Assembly (NCBI RefSeq): GCF_029867415.1
Contig: NW_026706165.1
Span: 124,001 to 188,000, forward strand
DNA length: 64,000 bases
DNA from: Vicia villosa
Taxonomy: Eukaryota; Streptophyta; Magnoliopsida; Fabales; Fabaceae
Direction: 5' to 3'
The notes beneath the pieces were generated by a model. That model searched no databases and had not been told where the DNA came from. It saw only the letters and a program-made list of their open reading frames with translations. Both the position numbers and the translations under genes were made by a program. Positions 1 through 11,640 of this stretch are shown here, piece after piece. Each line of letters starts with the position of its first letter. Position 1 is the stretch's first letter.

Positions 1-116
1 AAAACATGTTGTGCTTTAGGAGGGACATTGACCTTGTTAGTAAAATCACACCATTAAGATCATCTGAAGTTCTGCAAAATCAAGGTTCATAATATATAAC
101 TCGTTGTCTCTTAATA

Positions 117-653
117 CTACCTTTGTCCCTAAATGTAAGACTCCATAGAGTAAATTGCAGTAATTAAGAAAGTTTATTAGAGTAATAAATTTATTGACTA
201 TTTTGTATAATTTTACAAGTTTATTCTCAGGAGAGATAAATAGTTAATGTGTATGTAATTGTATTTAGGGTTTTTCTAACCTATGCAACCTTGCATAGGA
301 TAAGAGACAATTAATACACCACTTTTTAAATATAAATTACCATATTTATATTTATTTATGTTCATCCATTAATTGGGTAGGAGAGAGAAAATATAAAAGA
401 TTACTTTTCAACAGAAAAATAATTAATATGATAATTTATATGGAAAAAAATAGTTTATTAATTGCCCTTATCCTATGCAATGTTGCATAGGTTAGAAAAA
501 CCCTTGTATTTACTACAGATTGCAGAAAAATATGTAATATAATTAGAGATATGTTTGAAAAAAAACAATTAATGCATTTTGAAAGTTGAAGAGGGTCTTA
601 TAAAAATGGACAAAAAAAATTCAAGAGAGTCTTATAATTAGGGACAGAGGTAG
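117..653. mobile_element. Stowaway-like MITE (interrupted)
   Basis: Terminal inverted repeats start CTACCTTTGTCCCTAA on the left and end with the complement of CTACCTCTGTCCCTAA on the right. TA dinucleotides flank both ends (115-116 and 654-655), as expected for Tc1/mariner-derived Stowaway MITEs. The subterminal GTAAGACTC / GAGTCTTAT sequence is also inverted. It is non-coding. Without the element nested at 268-503 and its duplicated target, it would be about 290 bp, a normal MITE size. Confidence 0.75.
268..503. mobile_element. Mutator-type MITE nested in the Stowaway-like MITE
   Basis: A 236-bp element with 37-bp terminal inverted repeats (positions 268-304 and 467-503) that differ at one base. 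Weaker inverted similarity continues to about 320. A perfect 9-bp direct repeat, TTGTATTTA, flanks it (259-267 and 504-512). Nine-bp duplications are diagnostic of the Mutator superfamily. It is AT-rich inside with no ORF. Confidence 0.87.
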
Positions 654-910
654 TATATGATATTGTAACACCCAAGACTGTGCTCTTGAAGCCATAAACG
701 TGTTTGAGACAACCTTTATTATCAAGTACAAATTCAATCCCCCAACTCTAATAGGTAAAGTAACCACCCTCCATTAAAGATCCCCAAAGAAAGGACATAC
801 ATCAACCACGATGTCTTCAACCGTCCATCGTAACTCTTTATCAAATCAAATAGTTTCTTTCTCCATATGATTAGGTTGGCATGTATTAAGGTAAAAAAAT
901 TGGTGATACC

Positions 911-1807
911 TAAGGGTGCTCGCGGTGCGGTTTGGGCGGTTTTGACGAAAAAAATCATCCGAACCGCAAGAGAAAAAATCGTGCGGTTTGGTTTGGTTCG
1001 GTTGGCTTTTAAAAAAAATCCGAACCAAACCAAACCAAACTAATGCGGTTTGGTTCGGTTCGGTTGGTTCGGTTTTTTATAAAAAAATTATTGAACCACA
1101 CATATACATATAAATGACAACATAACTTTGTATTTAGACATTCATACACTATCAAATAACAGCAAAACTCGTCATATTTTGACAACAACTTTCTATTTAA
1201 TTTGTAAAAATTAAATTAGACAAAAGTGAAATAATAAACATAAAATAATAGTATAAAACAATATAAACATGATTAGAATGAAACAAAAAAATAAAAGAGA
1301 CGAGAGATTAGGGGAGATGAAAAAGAAAAAACAAAAAAGTTGAGATATTAGAGAAGATGTGCCATAAAAACGAAACTGAAATAAAAAATATTTGCATAAA
1401 AATGAGAAGGTGAAAAAGAAAGAATATAAGAGAGTAGGGATTATAGAAAAAGAGGGAAGATGTATGTGGCAAAGAAGGCGCGATAATGCTATTAGAGATT
1501 TGAGAAGATCGGGACTAAAATCGTGTGTGTAAGGATGAGAAAATTGTTCCTAATCATAAGGTTAAGGTATTATATATTTAAGTTTGGGTTGGATGTGAGT
1601 TAAGTAAAAGTTAGGTTGTAACATAATGCGGTTTGATTCGGTTTGGTTCGGTTTACAAAATACAAACCGCAAACCGAACCGAACCATGCGGTTTTGTTAA
1701 AAGATTACCCAAACTAATCCGAACCAAATGCGGTTTTTTGCGGTTTCGGTTTGGTTTGGTTTGGTTTGCAGTTTTCTATTGGGTTGGTTTGGTTTTGATC
1801 ACCCCTA
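911..1807. mobile_element. Non-autonomous hAT-like element, GGTTTGG-rich (copy 1)
   Basis: An 897-bp element with ends TAAGGGTG and CACCCCTA, flanked by a perfect 8-bp target duplication GTGATACC (903-910 and 1808-1815), the hAT signature. Both subterminal zones (about 925-1075 and 1625-1800) are dense in degenerate GCGGTTTGGTTCGGTTT motifs, inverted relative to each other. The middle is AT-rich. Short ORFs across the GGTTTGG stretches are compositional artefacts. A shorter copy lies at 50795-51430. Confidence 0.87.
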
Positions 1808-2084
1808 GTGATACCCATGCAAAATTGAAGTAGAAGAAGCTAACTCTAAGGATCTCTTATTTGTGGCAAAAGATGCATCGACTAAATCGCCCTAGTCGCT
1901 CTCTTCTTGGACAACCCATCGATAAAAGCTTTCATCTCGACTAACAGCTCCTCCAAACAACCTCATCATCAACATCTATCTCCCAATATTTGAAAGAAAT
2001 AACTTCCCACAAAGTTTACTACCATGTTTTTGTTTCTGTGAGTAAATAAAGTATATATTTAGGTTGGTTACGAAATTTTTTTCT

Positions 2085-2465
2085 TTAAACCTTGTGAACT
2101 CTATTCATATGAAATATTTTAATCTTACAAGATCATTAATATCAAATTCAACCTAAGTCTTCTCTTTAGATCAGTAATTTTATTAACATCATCTCCCGTC
2201 ATGATAATGTCTCAACATATACTAGAAATATTACCTTCATGATAGTGTTACAAGAACAAAGTGTGACCAGCTGGTTGATTTTTGGTGAAACTATGTTTCA
2301 TAATAGCACTTCCATACCTGTTAAACCAGGCCCTTAGTGATTATTTTAATTCATATAAAAATTTTCTTAATTAAATTTTCTTCAAATATAGAAGGTAAAC
2401 TCATGTATGCTTCTTCATGCATTTTTTCATTCAAAATGACATTTTTAACATAAAATTGAGAGAGA
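2085..2465 (-). pseudogene. Decayed Ty1/copia reverse transcriptase fragment
   Basis: Read on the minus strand with frame changes, this segment resembles a copia RT core. Near 2460-2390 is a stretch like the DVKNAFLNG...EEVYMSLP block (here VKNVILNEKMHEEAYMSLP). It is followed by remnants of the region before the YVDD box, then GDDVN-like and DLVRLKYF-like blocks near 2200-2100. At least four frame disruptions and several stops make it non-functional. No LTRs could be assigned to it. The family is inferred from block order rather than an intact domain. Confidence 0.6.
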
Positions 2466-2469
2466 TATT

Positions 2470-3328
2470 ATAATGGAATTAATTTTAACAACGAACACAA
2501 AAATCTCTTGCTATTCTATACCAAAAAAATTTTTTTAATTTTATAAAAAAATTAAATATGATATTTTGGAAATCACATAATTTGGATACTTTTTACAAAA
2601 CTATATTATATTGTTAAGAAAAGTGAGACTATCTTATTGAAAATTATAAGTGCTACTTCCAATGATAAGTAAAAGTGACCATAAAGCTTCCGTGTATACA
2701 ACTTTTATCTAAAAAAGAAAATATAAAATTAAAAACATGATCTTCAATTTTACTATTCAATTTATATTTTGTTTTTATTATAAATTAAATATTTCCAACG
2801 CGCAATTATAGAAATTAACTCTCAAACTGGAGGCGGTCATAATAAACGGAAAACTCCATCTAAAAAAAATTAGACTGAATTTGAACTCAAAATTTATGGT
2901 TAAGTTGAAAGAGACTCTTTCCAACTCAATCAATTTTGTTCAATTTATAGTTTTAACTTTTATCTAATTTTGCTATTTTGATCTTTTTATTTGTTCAAAA
3001 ATCAAATATTATGTCCATTATATTAATTTAACTACCATTTTTAATGATATGTCAATTAACGTGTCATAGTTTTATTCAGTTTAAAATAATTAAAAACAAT
3101 TTAAATATAAAAATCACTTCCTCTGCCTTAAAATATTTATCATATTTGATATTTTCACACTGATTTAGAAAATATGATAGATAAAAGAGAGAGAATAACA
3201 CTTTTACTAAATTATCCTGGTTGGTTATTGGTGTATTCAAATTATTATTAATACAAAGTGAGAAAAATAGTAAATTATGAGTATTAATTAGAGGATATAA
3301 TTGGAAAAAACTTCAAGGTAAGAGAGAC
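2470..3328. other. AT-rich DNA, no gene recognised
   Basis: No credible coding region. At about 3118-3180 there is a sequence resembling the left end of a Stowaway-type MITE (CTTCCTCTGCCTTAAAATAT), but I see no matching right end, so it is at most a truncated copy. Confidence 0.5.
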
Positions 3329-4605
3329 TGATAAGTGCCAAATTGTAGTTATTTTTTTATATAGTTTTGCGGCACTTATCGTCTCTTTTTCCTCAACTTG
3401 TGCGTGAATGCGTACGTTTTCGTTATATTTGTACATATTACATATTCTTTGAGTTTTCATTCATTTATGTACCGTTTGACCATTTTTCATTCGTTTTATA
3501 TGTATTAATGTGTATCGGAGCCTTGAGTAATAAAGTGGCAAAGGCACGGCTACGGATACACAGTTTTGGAGCAATAAGGAGAAAATTATGCAAAAGCTTG
3601 CTTAGCCAGATTTGTAGCGCGCTACCACTTTCAAGACAGTAGGCAGAGCTGTGTTCGCAAGCTCGCTTAGTGAGATCCATCTCGCTTAGCAAGGTCATTT
3701 TTTAAGATCTATATGTTTTCTCCATGAGGTGGTTTAGCTTAAATAAATGAAGTCTCGTTTAGCGAGCTCCATCTTGCTTAGCGAGGTATTCGTAAATCAT
3801 ATTTGTATATATGTTGTAAAAACATATTTTGTTTTTTATCACCCTTTTCCCCCTTGGAGAGACTCTGATCCAATTTTGATAGTTTAGAGGTTTAGGCAAC
3901 ACCATTGGGTGTTACATCTTATCAATTGGCTATGGATTTGTCTCAAATCGCGTTGACACTGTGAGAAGTTTCTGGTTCATCTTCTTCTTTCCTATGTATC
4001 ATTCCAATGGTGGATTTTGTATGTATATTTCTACTCTTATTGTATGTATATTTGTTGATCATGGGATTGTATAAAATCTCTTTTACAAATCAATATCGAT
4101 GTTTGTTCATGTTTTTGCTTTATGCGAAGGTTAGGTTTTCCATAGACACGTGCTCTCCGAGTCTCTCTTGAATGAATATCTATTAGGTTCTAGATTCTAG
4201 ACATAAGGTTTGATCCTGATAATTGCTTGTGTGTCGAAGCTTAATGCTTATGTGTTGTTGAGTTAGTTGAGACATCGCCTCCAAGATGACACGGTTGTTA
4301 TCTCAGCTTTGCGTTAGAAATAATTTTGGTTGTGAGCACTACGTGATGGTATTGACGAGTAATTTAGGTTGAGTATAATTTATTGGAAATTTTAAGTATT
4401 TGACGGGTAGAATGAAATGCAATTCCAGATTAAATTCTCTTAGACTATTGGGATTGTTTATTTGCTTTATTTGCTTTATTTCCTTTTCCCACACTTTGTT
4501 TCTGAAAACCCTAATCCAAACTTAGAAGGATTGAAACTTTTGAATGGTAGTTTTTCCCTCGCACTAATCTCTATGGAGATGATAAAAGATACTTACTCAA
4601 CCTTT
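3329..4605 (+). mobile_element. LTR-like block of a gypsy (Athila/Tat-like) retrotransposon
   Basis: Starts TGATAAGTGCCAAATTG, a start common to large legume gypsy LTRs. It runs through non-coding DNA with a palindromic motif cluster (3593-3790) and ends near a sequence like CTAATCTCTATGGAGATGAT, resembling the 3' part of Athila-type LTRs. I found no second LTR, PBS or target duplication, so it is probably a solo or truncated LTR. Boundaries and family are inference from general resemblance. Confidence 0.42.
3593..3790. repeat. Cluster of CTCGCTTAGCGAG-type palindromic motifs
   Basis: At least five degenerate copies of a self-complementary motif: GCTTGCTTAGCC, CTCGCTTAGTGAG, CTCGCTTAGCAAG, CTCGTTTAGCGAG and CTTGCTTAGCGAG. 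They are spaced 20-90 bp apart, and pairs are separated by ATCCAT or CTCCAT. The cluster lies inside the LTR-like block, in a position resembling the motif clusters at 16741-16915 and 63180-63305. Confidence 0.8.
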
Positions 4606-6006
4606 TTGCTTGAGAGCCACTAACTGCAACTGTCAACAAAGACCCACTTCAGACTCTTCCCTTCTATCTTCTTAACTCAAGGATTCTTCCAACCTGGCAA
4701 ACTTCCAAAATTTCATTGGCCATTGATTTCCATAATGCTATCACTTCTAGTTTTCCAAAAGACGATTAGTACCAGAAAAATTCTCCCTAAAGCTCACCCA
4801 ATAAACACACATGGTGCTTGCTCTAATAACAATTGAAATTTCTAATACAGACACAACAAATGCTAACGCAGTTGTCTCACATGATGTCAAGACAAATGTT
4901 GCGACATAAGGAAACAGACCAGACACATTAGATTGAAATTGATACTTAATTAAAATTGCAGGATGATAAATAACACAGAGAAATGTTAACCCAATTAAGT
5001 GCAGCATCACGTAATTTGGGGGCTACCAAGCCAGGAAGGAAATATATTATCTGCAGTATTAGTTCAAAGCTAAATAGTCGTATTTTACAACTTCTCACCT
5101 AATCACTACCCAATGCAACTTCTACCTTGAAATCGACATTCAGATATGGGAAATTGCCATCCCACTTCCTAAATCACCTTAGTGATATTTAACATCCCCA
5201 ATCCCAGTGACTGTATCAAGAAAAACCCAATTTAGAAGATTTCACCTCAAATACAAAATACTTAGTTTTGCTTACAAGCTTCAACCAAGAACAATACTAA
5301 ACTTAATGCTTAAAAGCTTAAGAGTGAGAACAAACAACTTGACAAACAGTCAAGTAACAAACAGTCGACCACACCATATTTTTTTCTCTTCTTTATCTTT
5401 TGACTATTTGTGTTGCTTTATCCTGGCACTACTTGTGCGATTGTGCCTTTTTTTCTTTCTTCCTGGTTGTAGGGTTTATTCCCAACTTTTTTATTATTAA
5501 AATAAATTTTTTTGCCTTAAAAAACCTAAAACCTTCCGAAGTTCTTTCTATTCCTTTCAATTTATTTATCATGACATCCCCGATGTTTTTCAAATAAAGC
5601 ATCGCCTCCTTCACTCTTATAAGTTCTCTACAAATTTTATCATTTGTTATGAGATATTGTAGGATTAATAATAACTGACACATTGAGAGGATAATGACTT
5701 TTATCCTCAGAAAAAAGAGAAATGTTGATCCCTCCTCTAGAAGTTCATATTTAAACAACCTTCAATCATTCCTCAGCACTCAACGACGAAGAATTTGACT
5801 AATTTACAATGACCGATCCCTTAGACCCTCATAAAACCTTTATTAACTTAAATGTTGGAGTATTTACAAGTACACCACCTCCTCTGTAGAACAACTGGCA
5901 TTTTCTACATCAAATCAACTCCAACTGTTGCATTCAAGACTCTCTAAAACATTGAAGTCGTCTCTAAGAATCAAGTCTCTAAACTAAACATTTAATACAA
6001 AAAAGG
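4606..6006. other. Non-coding region, nothing recognised with confidence
   Basis: Contains two minus-strand ORFs: 4747-5010 (87 aa, hydrophobic, possibly membrane-spanning) and 5429-5758 (109 aa). Neither matches a family I recognise or shows a conserved motif. They may be remnants of captured or retroelement DNA. Confidence 0.4.
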
Positions 6007-6324
6007 GTTAATAACACTTTTGCCCCTGCCATATAGGCGACTTCTGGTTTACTCCCCTGTAATTTAAAAAAAAAAACCTTGTCACATGAATATTCCCTTT
6101 ATTTAAACCTTTTAGTGAGAAGATTCACTCAAAGGTCTTATGTGATATACTGGGTGTAAATTACCCTATTATTTTTATTTTTTAAATGACACATCATAAA
6201 ATATCATGTGATTGTAACCTATCATCTCCATAAAGCACATAATCTCCTCCATGAAATGCACAAACTCCTTCATCATCTTCATTCAAACTCAAGTTGCCCA
6301 AAAAAAGTGAATTATGGTTTATAG

Positions 6325-6751
6325 ATGGTAGGTGGCAAAAATTCCTCAATCGGTACTTCAAACGGAAGACAAATACCTAGATGTAGTTGCAATCAGCTCA
6401 TGAAGATCTGGGTTTCTAACGCGACGGAAAATCCCAATAGGAAATTTTGGAGATGCAGGAATTGGAAAAATGTACGATTTTCTGAAAGAAAAAAAAGTGG
6501 TATTACAATGTTAGTATACATCCTTCTTCCTTAAATTCACGTGTTCTCAAATGCAGGCAAATATTAGTTGCGACTTGTTTATCTGTAATTATGAGCTGGA
6601 TGAAATCAATAAGAAATCCAGAATTAAGGCAGTTGACAAAGATACGGTAGTGGATTGCAACAATGGTGAAGATATGATTGGTTACATGAGAGAGTTTAGG
6701 AAGAAGTTTGAGAAGGAGTTTGGAAAGGAGTATGCCAAATATTCATGCTAA
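6325..6751 (+). pseudogene. GRF-type zinc finger ORF inside the MULE
   Basis: The first ORF (6325-6534, 69 aa) starts at ATG and carries a GRF zinc finger pattern at about residues 15-45: CSC, then WVSNATENPNRKFWRC with the conserved NPNR-FW-C core. The expected fourth cysteine is missing in this frame. A TGT codon occurs in the adjacent frame near 6470, suggesting a frameshift. A second ORF (6551-6751, 66 aa) has a lysine/glutamate-rich, probably coiled-coil tail (REFRKKFEKEFGKEYAKY), as is usual downstream of such fingers. GRF fingers bind nucleic acid and are often found as small ORFs in plant MULEs. It is probably a decayed accessory gene rather than a host gene. Confidence 0.52.
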
Positions 6752-6889
6752 AAAAAATCTTGAAAAAACTAAGAAGAATAGAAGATTATGCAACATAAAA
6801 TGAACAAAAGCTTTTGGTTAACCGTTGCCCTAATTTTTTCATGGATGTTGTTTGCTATTGTCTTTAAAATGCTGTAACAATTTGGCATT

Positions 6890-7420
6890 AAAGAATGAAT
6901 GGATAAGTGTTTGGTTCAATTTAAAATGTAATTGTTCTACAATATGATGTATTTCAATTTAATTATAGGTGTAATGTTTAATGAATGATTGAATAAGTGT
7001 TTAGTTCAATTTGAAATGTCATAACAAGTTGTAATAGTTTGGTTCAACATAGCTATCATAACAATTTGTAATGGTCAGTTCAACATAAATGTCATAAAAA
7101 AATATTCTTTGGTTAATGAGACATTACAAGTTGAAATGCTTGGTTCAACATAACTGTCATAACAATTGAAACATAAATAAATTAGACAATTTTTTTGGAA
7201 AACAACATAATTGTCATTACAAAATACAAACCACTTCAAAAAGGACAAATTGTACAATTGTCATTACAAAATATCAAACCACTTTCAAAAACACACATTA
7301 TGCAATTGTCATTACAAATATCAAGCACATAATTGAAAACATAATGGACTATCGTTACAACATGGACTACCATTACAAGTACTAATTGAACACATAATTG
7401 AACTGCGAAACATTTCAAAT
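6890..7420. repeat. Degenerate TTGGTTCAACATAA...GTCATAACAA repeats
   Basis: Six or more imperfect copies of a roughly 55-65 bp unit built on TTGGTTCAACATA and TGTCATAACAATTTGTAAT. Later copies read TTGTCATTACAAAATATCAAACCACTT. They occupy the space between the plus-strand finger ORFs and the minus-strand transposase remnant, where the 3' ends of convergent genes would lie. Confidence 0.55.
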
Positions 7421-7639
7421 TGAAATGTCAAAAGACATCATTGTGAAAAACTCCTAGAAATCTCATCCCAATATCTCATTGCATTGAAACTTGTCCCTAG
7501 CCTCATGTCTAGTACCACAATTGATTTTTGTATCAATTTACCATATTCATCCTAAGGTATCATTAATGGTTCATTACTGGTTGCTCTTGGACTTTTAATT
7601 GATTTGGTCTTCAAAGTCCTCAATCTATCCTTGTTGTTT

Positions 7640-8280
7640 TATTCACAGGTGCATACTTCATCACTCACATATTGATCTTCTCCACCATCCATTATTTGAG
7701 ACTCCTTGACTATTTGAGGTTTGACTACCCTGGCAGGTGCTATCAACTTCAATGTATTCAAAACCATCATCCAATGCAATAGTTCTATGTTCCTCACTGT
7801 CATCAAAAATAACCTTATTTGTCTCATCATCACTTTCATCTGCTTCTCCAACAATTGATTCATTCTCTACAGACAGATCAACGCATTGAGACTTGACTAC
7901 TTTGATGTTGATGTCCCTCACATTGTGTTCAACGTATAAATTCCCTTCAATGGAGTTTCCAATAGCATAACTCGTAACACCCACAACACGATCGTCCTTG
8001 TTAATTTAAAAATAACATTCATTTATACCTTCAAGTTTTCTCAATACCCTGAACTTGTTTCTTTCATAACCCTAGTCAATAACCAACTTCAGCACCTCAA
8101 ATAAACCTCATTTCTCAATTTTTTGCTTATACACAATTGTTTGAACCCAACCATTGTAAAACAAAGTCTTGTTCCTAACGAACTCCCCCATGATCAAAAA
8201 CCACACTGACATTTCTCAGCTTCAGAAATGAAAAAACATTATGGAGCAAACTTACCTTGGATCATATTTCATAGTCAATT
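7640..8280 (-). pseudogene. MULE transposase N-terminal (PB1-like) remnant
   Basis: The minus strand reads a segment resembling the N-terminus of plant MULE transposases: GGEFVRNKTLFYNGW, then GLFEVLKLVID, GYERNKFRVL and INKDDRVVGV. This is followed in the ORF 7984-7661 by an acidic linker (VDLSVENESIVGEADESDDE). The upstream part has in-frame stops near 8050 and 8100. Plant MURA-like proteins start with a PB1-like fold followed by such an acidic stretch; the zinc-binding and catalytic MULE domains should follow but are absent. Function lost. Confidence 0.52.
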
Positions 8281-8621
8281 GTCTTCTCTCCAACAATGAA
8301 CACCATTTCTCTCATTTCTTCAATAGAGTTTCTATGTTAGGGCAAATATTAGAGACAAAAAATGGATTTGGAAAAGTACCATTTTAATTTCAAAGTCACG
8401 TGGAATTTTATGATGTGTCTACAGTTGTTACATGTGTCAAATAAAAATAATAGGATAATTGCCACCCAACATGTCACATAAGACCTTTGAGTGAATCTTC
8501 TCACTAAAAGGTTTAAGTCAAGAGAATTTTCATGGGACAAAATTATTATTTTTTTAAAAATTATATAGAGATAAACTAAAATTCGTCTATATAACATAAA
8601 TAAAAGTGTTATTAACCTTAA

Positions 8622-10125
8622 CAAAAGTGGTATTAGATGGCTAGCATGGGAACATTTGACTTATCCTAAGAAGGAGGGTGGCTTGGGATTCCGTGACTTG
8701 AAATCTTTCAATATGGCCATGGTGGCGAAGCAAGGCTGACATATCATGACTAACTATGATACCTTAGTGTCTAGAGTTTTCAAATCTAAATATTTTCCTA
8801 ACTCGTTTTTTCTAGCAGCGAGTTTAGGGAGCAATCCAGGCTTTGTGTGGATAAGTCAATGGAAAGCTCTGGACGTGCTAGTGTTAGGGAGTAGATGGAG
8901 GATTAGGGATGGAAGTAGTATAAAGGTGATGTCAGATTCGTGGATGAGAGGGGAAGGGGGTTGTTGGTTGGAAGCACCACTAGAGCAACATGTTTATAAT
9001 TTGACGGTCCAAGAACTTATGGATCCTCAACGTAAAGAATGGGATCGTAACAACATTTGTTAATTGTTTTCAACTGAAACTGCTAATAATATTTTACAGG
9101 TTCCCCTTGTGAATGATGTTACAGAATATTGTATGGTTTGGAAGGAAGGGAAGAATGGAATATATAGTGTTAAAACAGGTTATAATTTCTGGGGCAGGAG
9201 GAGCATAAATTCAAAAACAGAAGGATGGAAGGAGACTGGAGGTGTTTATGGAGGATTAAAGCACCACCAAAAAATAAGCATCTTCTTTGGAGATTGTGTT
9301 AAGGCTGCCTTCCTACTAGGAAAAGCCTTTGACAACACTTTGTTCCTGGCCCTCTTAGCTGCCAGTTGTGTAATGGTGAGGTGGAGGATGAATGTCACAT
9401 TTTCTTTGGTTGTGCATTAACGGGTAATTATTGGAATGTTATAGGGCTTGAACATGTTATCAGGCCGCGGCTTGCCACTATGAATGAGGCTCGAAAATTG
9501 ATCCAAGATATCTATAGTAAGAAAGATCCCGAAGTAGCAGAGAGTGGTGGTCATGGTTTGGGTGTTATGGAATAACAGAAACAACTGGATCTAGAATGAA
9601 GAAAAGATGGACGCCAATCACCTAGGTGCACAGGGTTACCATTTGTGGAAGGATTGGCTCTTTGCCCAAGATCCACTTAGGGATGGCATGAATAAAATCC
9701 AACACCAAAGTGCTTGGCAACCTCTACAAATTGTTTGGTTGAAATGCAATGTGGATGCAGGGTTTAATGATCAACTTTGCACGACTAATAGAGGATTGCG
9801 TGTTAGACACCATGGTGGGGGTTTTAGGGTGACTGGTACATCGTGGGATCATGGTCGATTTTCTATTGTTGAAGCAGAGGTTTTGGCTTTGAGGGAAACG
9901 ATCCAAGCAGTAATCCAGTTAGACTTGAATCATATCCTCTTCGAAAGTGACTCGCAATTAGTGGTTCAAGCTTTTCACGCTCCTTCATACGGTAACTCAA
10001 AATTTAGTTTGATCATTGTTAGTATTAAGAATCTTCTTATTTCTCGTAACAACTTTGAGGTCAAGTTTATAAAGCGTTAAGCTAATTGTGTTGTTCATAG
10101 CCTAGCGCAGACGACTAATTTTTAG
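8622..10125 (+). pseudogene. L1-type LINE 3' part: RT C-terminus, zf-RVT, RNase H
   Basis: Reading starts in the RT C-terminal block ([20 protein letters not shown], then FRDL), with a stop near 8738. The ORF at 8746-9063 (105 aa) continues through FKSKYFPNSFF and a W-RIRDGSSIKVMSDSW block typical of plant LINE proteins. A TAA at 9061, then 9064-9420 and 9366-9575, carry the zf-RVT region (CNGEVEDECHIFFGC). The ORF 9607-10080 (157 aa) is a plant-type RNase H: WLKCNVDAGF, EAEVLALRE and FESDSQLVVQAF hold the expected D, E and D residues. Two stops and at least two frameshifts inactivate it. The 5' end abuts the MULE right edge, so the LINE is 5'-truncated or was cut by that insertion. Confidence 0.85.
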
Positions 10126-10653
10126 TCTCAATGCCTGATTCTTTATTTGAGTCTCCTTGTATTGAACAATTTTTAGTTAAAGATATAGTTGAATTTTTTT
10201 TAGATATAAAAAAAAGGGTTAGATAAGTCTGTGGTCCCTATAAATATCGCGACTTTCATTTTTAGTCCATCTAAAATTTTTCTTCAAACAATGGTCCTCA
10301 TAAAATTTTTCATCCATAATTTTCGTCCCTACCGTCAACTTTCATTAACGGAAGCTGACGTGGCACGCCACGTGAAAGACAACTAGACAAAGATCTGAAA
10401 ACGCTTGAAATTGCGGGGGTTTTAAACCTCCTCTAAACAAACCTAGAAAAAAAAGAAAAATATTGGTTCTGAACTTTTGTCGAACACCTTGGGAGCAAGT
10501 TTTGCAACAACAGTTATAAAACACAAATTCATCAATGACAACCAATTCATACAATATCTTTAGATATCTTATTACATTCAAATCCAAACACATATGGCTA
10601 ATCTATTTTGATTGGAAAATTTTATAAGTTTTCTGAGCTCTAAAGATAATGCA

Positions 10654-11522
10654 CTATGGGAACTCGATTCTATGAAAATGGAAGTTTCCGTCGTGAATGG
10701 CTAAGGCTTGCTTATGGAGGTAAAGTGTTGTGGAATTTCTTTTTTTCTTCCAATTTTGAATGTAACATTTATCATTATTAGCTCCATAAACAAGTGCGAA
10801 GTTCTGTCGGCATCCGCCAAATTGAATACTTGGATCTATCAGTGAGTAACCATAAGGACATATACAAGTAAATCTCTCATTTTCTATGGTACAATAGTAA
10901 TTATAACCACAAGAACCACCACCCATTTCTTTCATAGGTGACGATGTTACAGATGTTCTTAGGAACATACCTCACAATATTATATTCTTGCTTTGCCTTT
11001 GTGTCTCTTGGATGAGAATATTGAGTGAAAACTCCATAATATTCAAGTGTTGCTCTAGGATAATACAACTTACGATCAGAATCCAAATTTTCCCATTGTG
11101 CATCTTGTGGTTTCATTCTAGTCCCATTATTTATTTCCACATAAATATCTCTTGATTCACTAAAACCAAACTCAAAGAAGCAGAGTTAGAAACATCGATT
11201 GTATAGTAAGATTCGTAACAGAATTGAGTAGGCCATGCAAGTGGACTTAACGTGAGATTTTTGTCGGCATCATTAAAATAAGTTGGAACCTTCCACTTGT
11301 AAATTTGTTCTTTGAGAATCTTAAAGTTAAGTTGTTACTTAGCCCAAGAGAATGATGAGGCAAAACGGTATCAGTAGGAAACTCGAAACTTTCCCACACA
11401 GTTGAATTGTTGTTTACAAGAACAAAATTTCCAGTGTCAAGCATGTTTCCATAGGAAACAACAACATTTGGTTGTGCTGTCCATATGGTCATTAAAAAAA
11501 TTATTTGGAAGATCAATAACAT
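10654..11522 (-). pseudogene. G-type lectin receptor-like kinase ectodomain fragment
   Basis: The minus strand encodes, in order, the C-terminal half of a B-lectin domain (11522-11247: VVVSYGNMLDTGNFVLV, WESFEFPTDTVLP), an S-locus-glycoprotein-like middle (11140-10901: RKLYYPRATLEYYGVF, NICN), and an EGF/PAN-like cysteine-rich part (10968-10740: GSCGYNYYCTIENERFTC and CPYGY). This resembles LECRK/RLK1-type G-lectin receptor kinases, which sit in the plasma membrane and perceive extracellular ligands. Signal peptide, transmembrane helix and kinase are absent, and there are frame changes near 11246 and 10940. It is a captured fragment, not a working gene. Confidence 0.77.
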
Positions 11523-11640
11523 ATATATTTACAAGTTTTTCTAAGTGTTGAGGAATAGAACCATCAAATTTATTTGAAGAAATATCTAAGTGAGTTAAAG
11601 TTGACAGCTTTACTATAGACAAGGGAAAAGATTCATGGAG
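11523..11640 (-). pseudogene. LRR receptor-like fragment fused to the lectin piece
   Basis: About 35 codons read as one and a half plant extracellular leucine-rich repeats: LSTLTHLDISSNKFDGSIP, then a second start LEKLVNIYVID. The spacing fits the plant LRR consensus LxxLxxLxLxxNxxxGxIP. It joins directly to lectin-kinase sequence at about 11522 in another frame. The two families are not normally neighbours in one exon, so this is a join of two captured sources. Confidence 0.57.

Larger units (their letters stand above)
6007..8618. mobile_element. MULE with long terminal inverted repeats
   Basis: The left arm (about 6007-6220) and right arm (about 8390-8618) are inverted copies. GGTTAATAACACTTTT at the left edge matches the complement at the right edge. 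A stretch reading ACCTTTTAGTGAGAAGATTC, continuing through CACTCAAAGG to GTGATAT, recurs inverted near 8475-8515. Long inverted repeats with unrelated coding pieces inside are typical of Mutator-like elements. I could not find a clean 9-bp duplication; the flanks share only ACAAAA. The transposase core is absent, so this is a deleted, non-autonomous copy. Confidence 0.75.

Noticed and set aside
734..1033. 99-aa and 60-aa ORFs across the GGTTTGG-rich element
   Set aside because: Composition artefacts of low-complexity inverted motifs inside a hAT-like element. No domain.
4747..5010. Possible 87-aa membrane protein on the minus strand
   Set aside because: Hydrophobic but without a recognisable family signature or gene context. 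Hydrophobic ORFs arise often in AT-rich DNA, so it is not listed as a gene.
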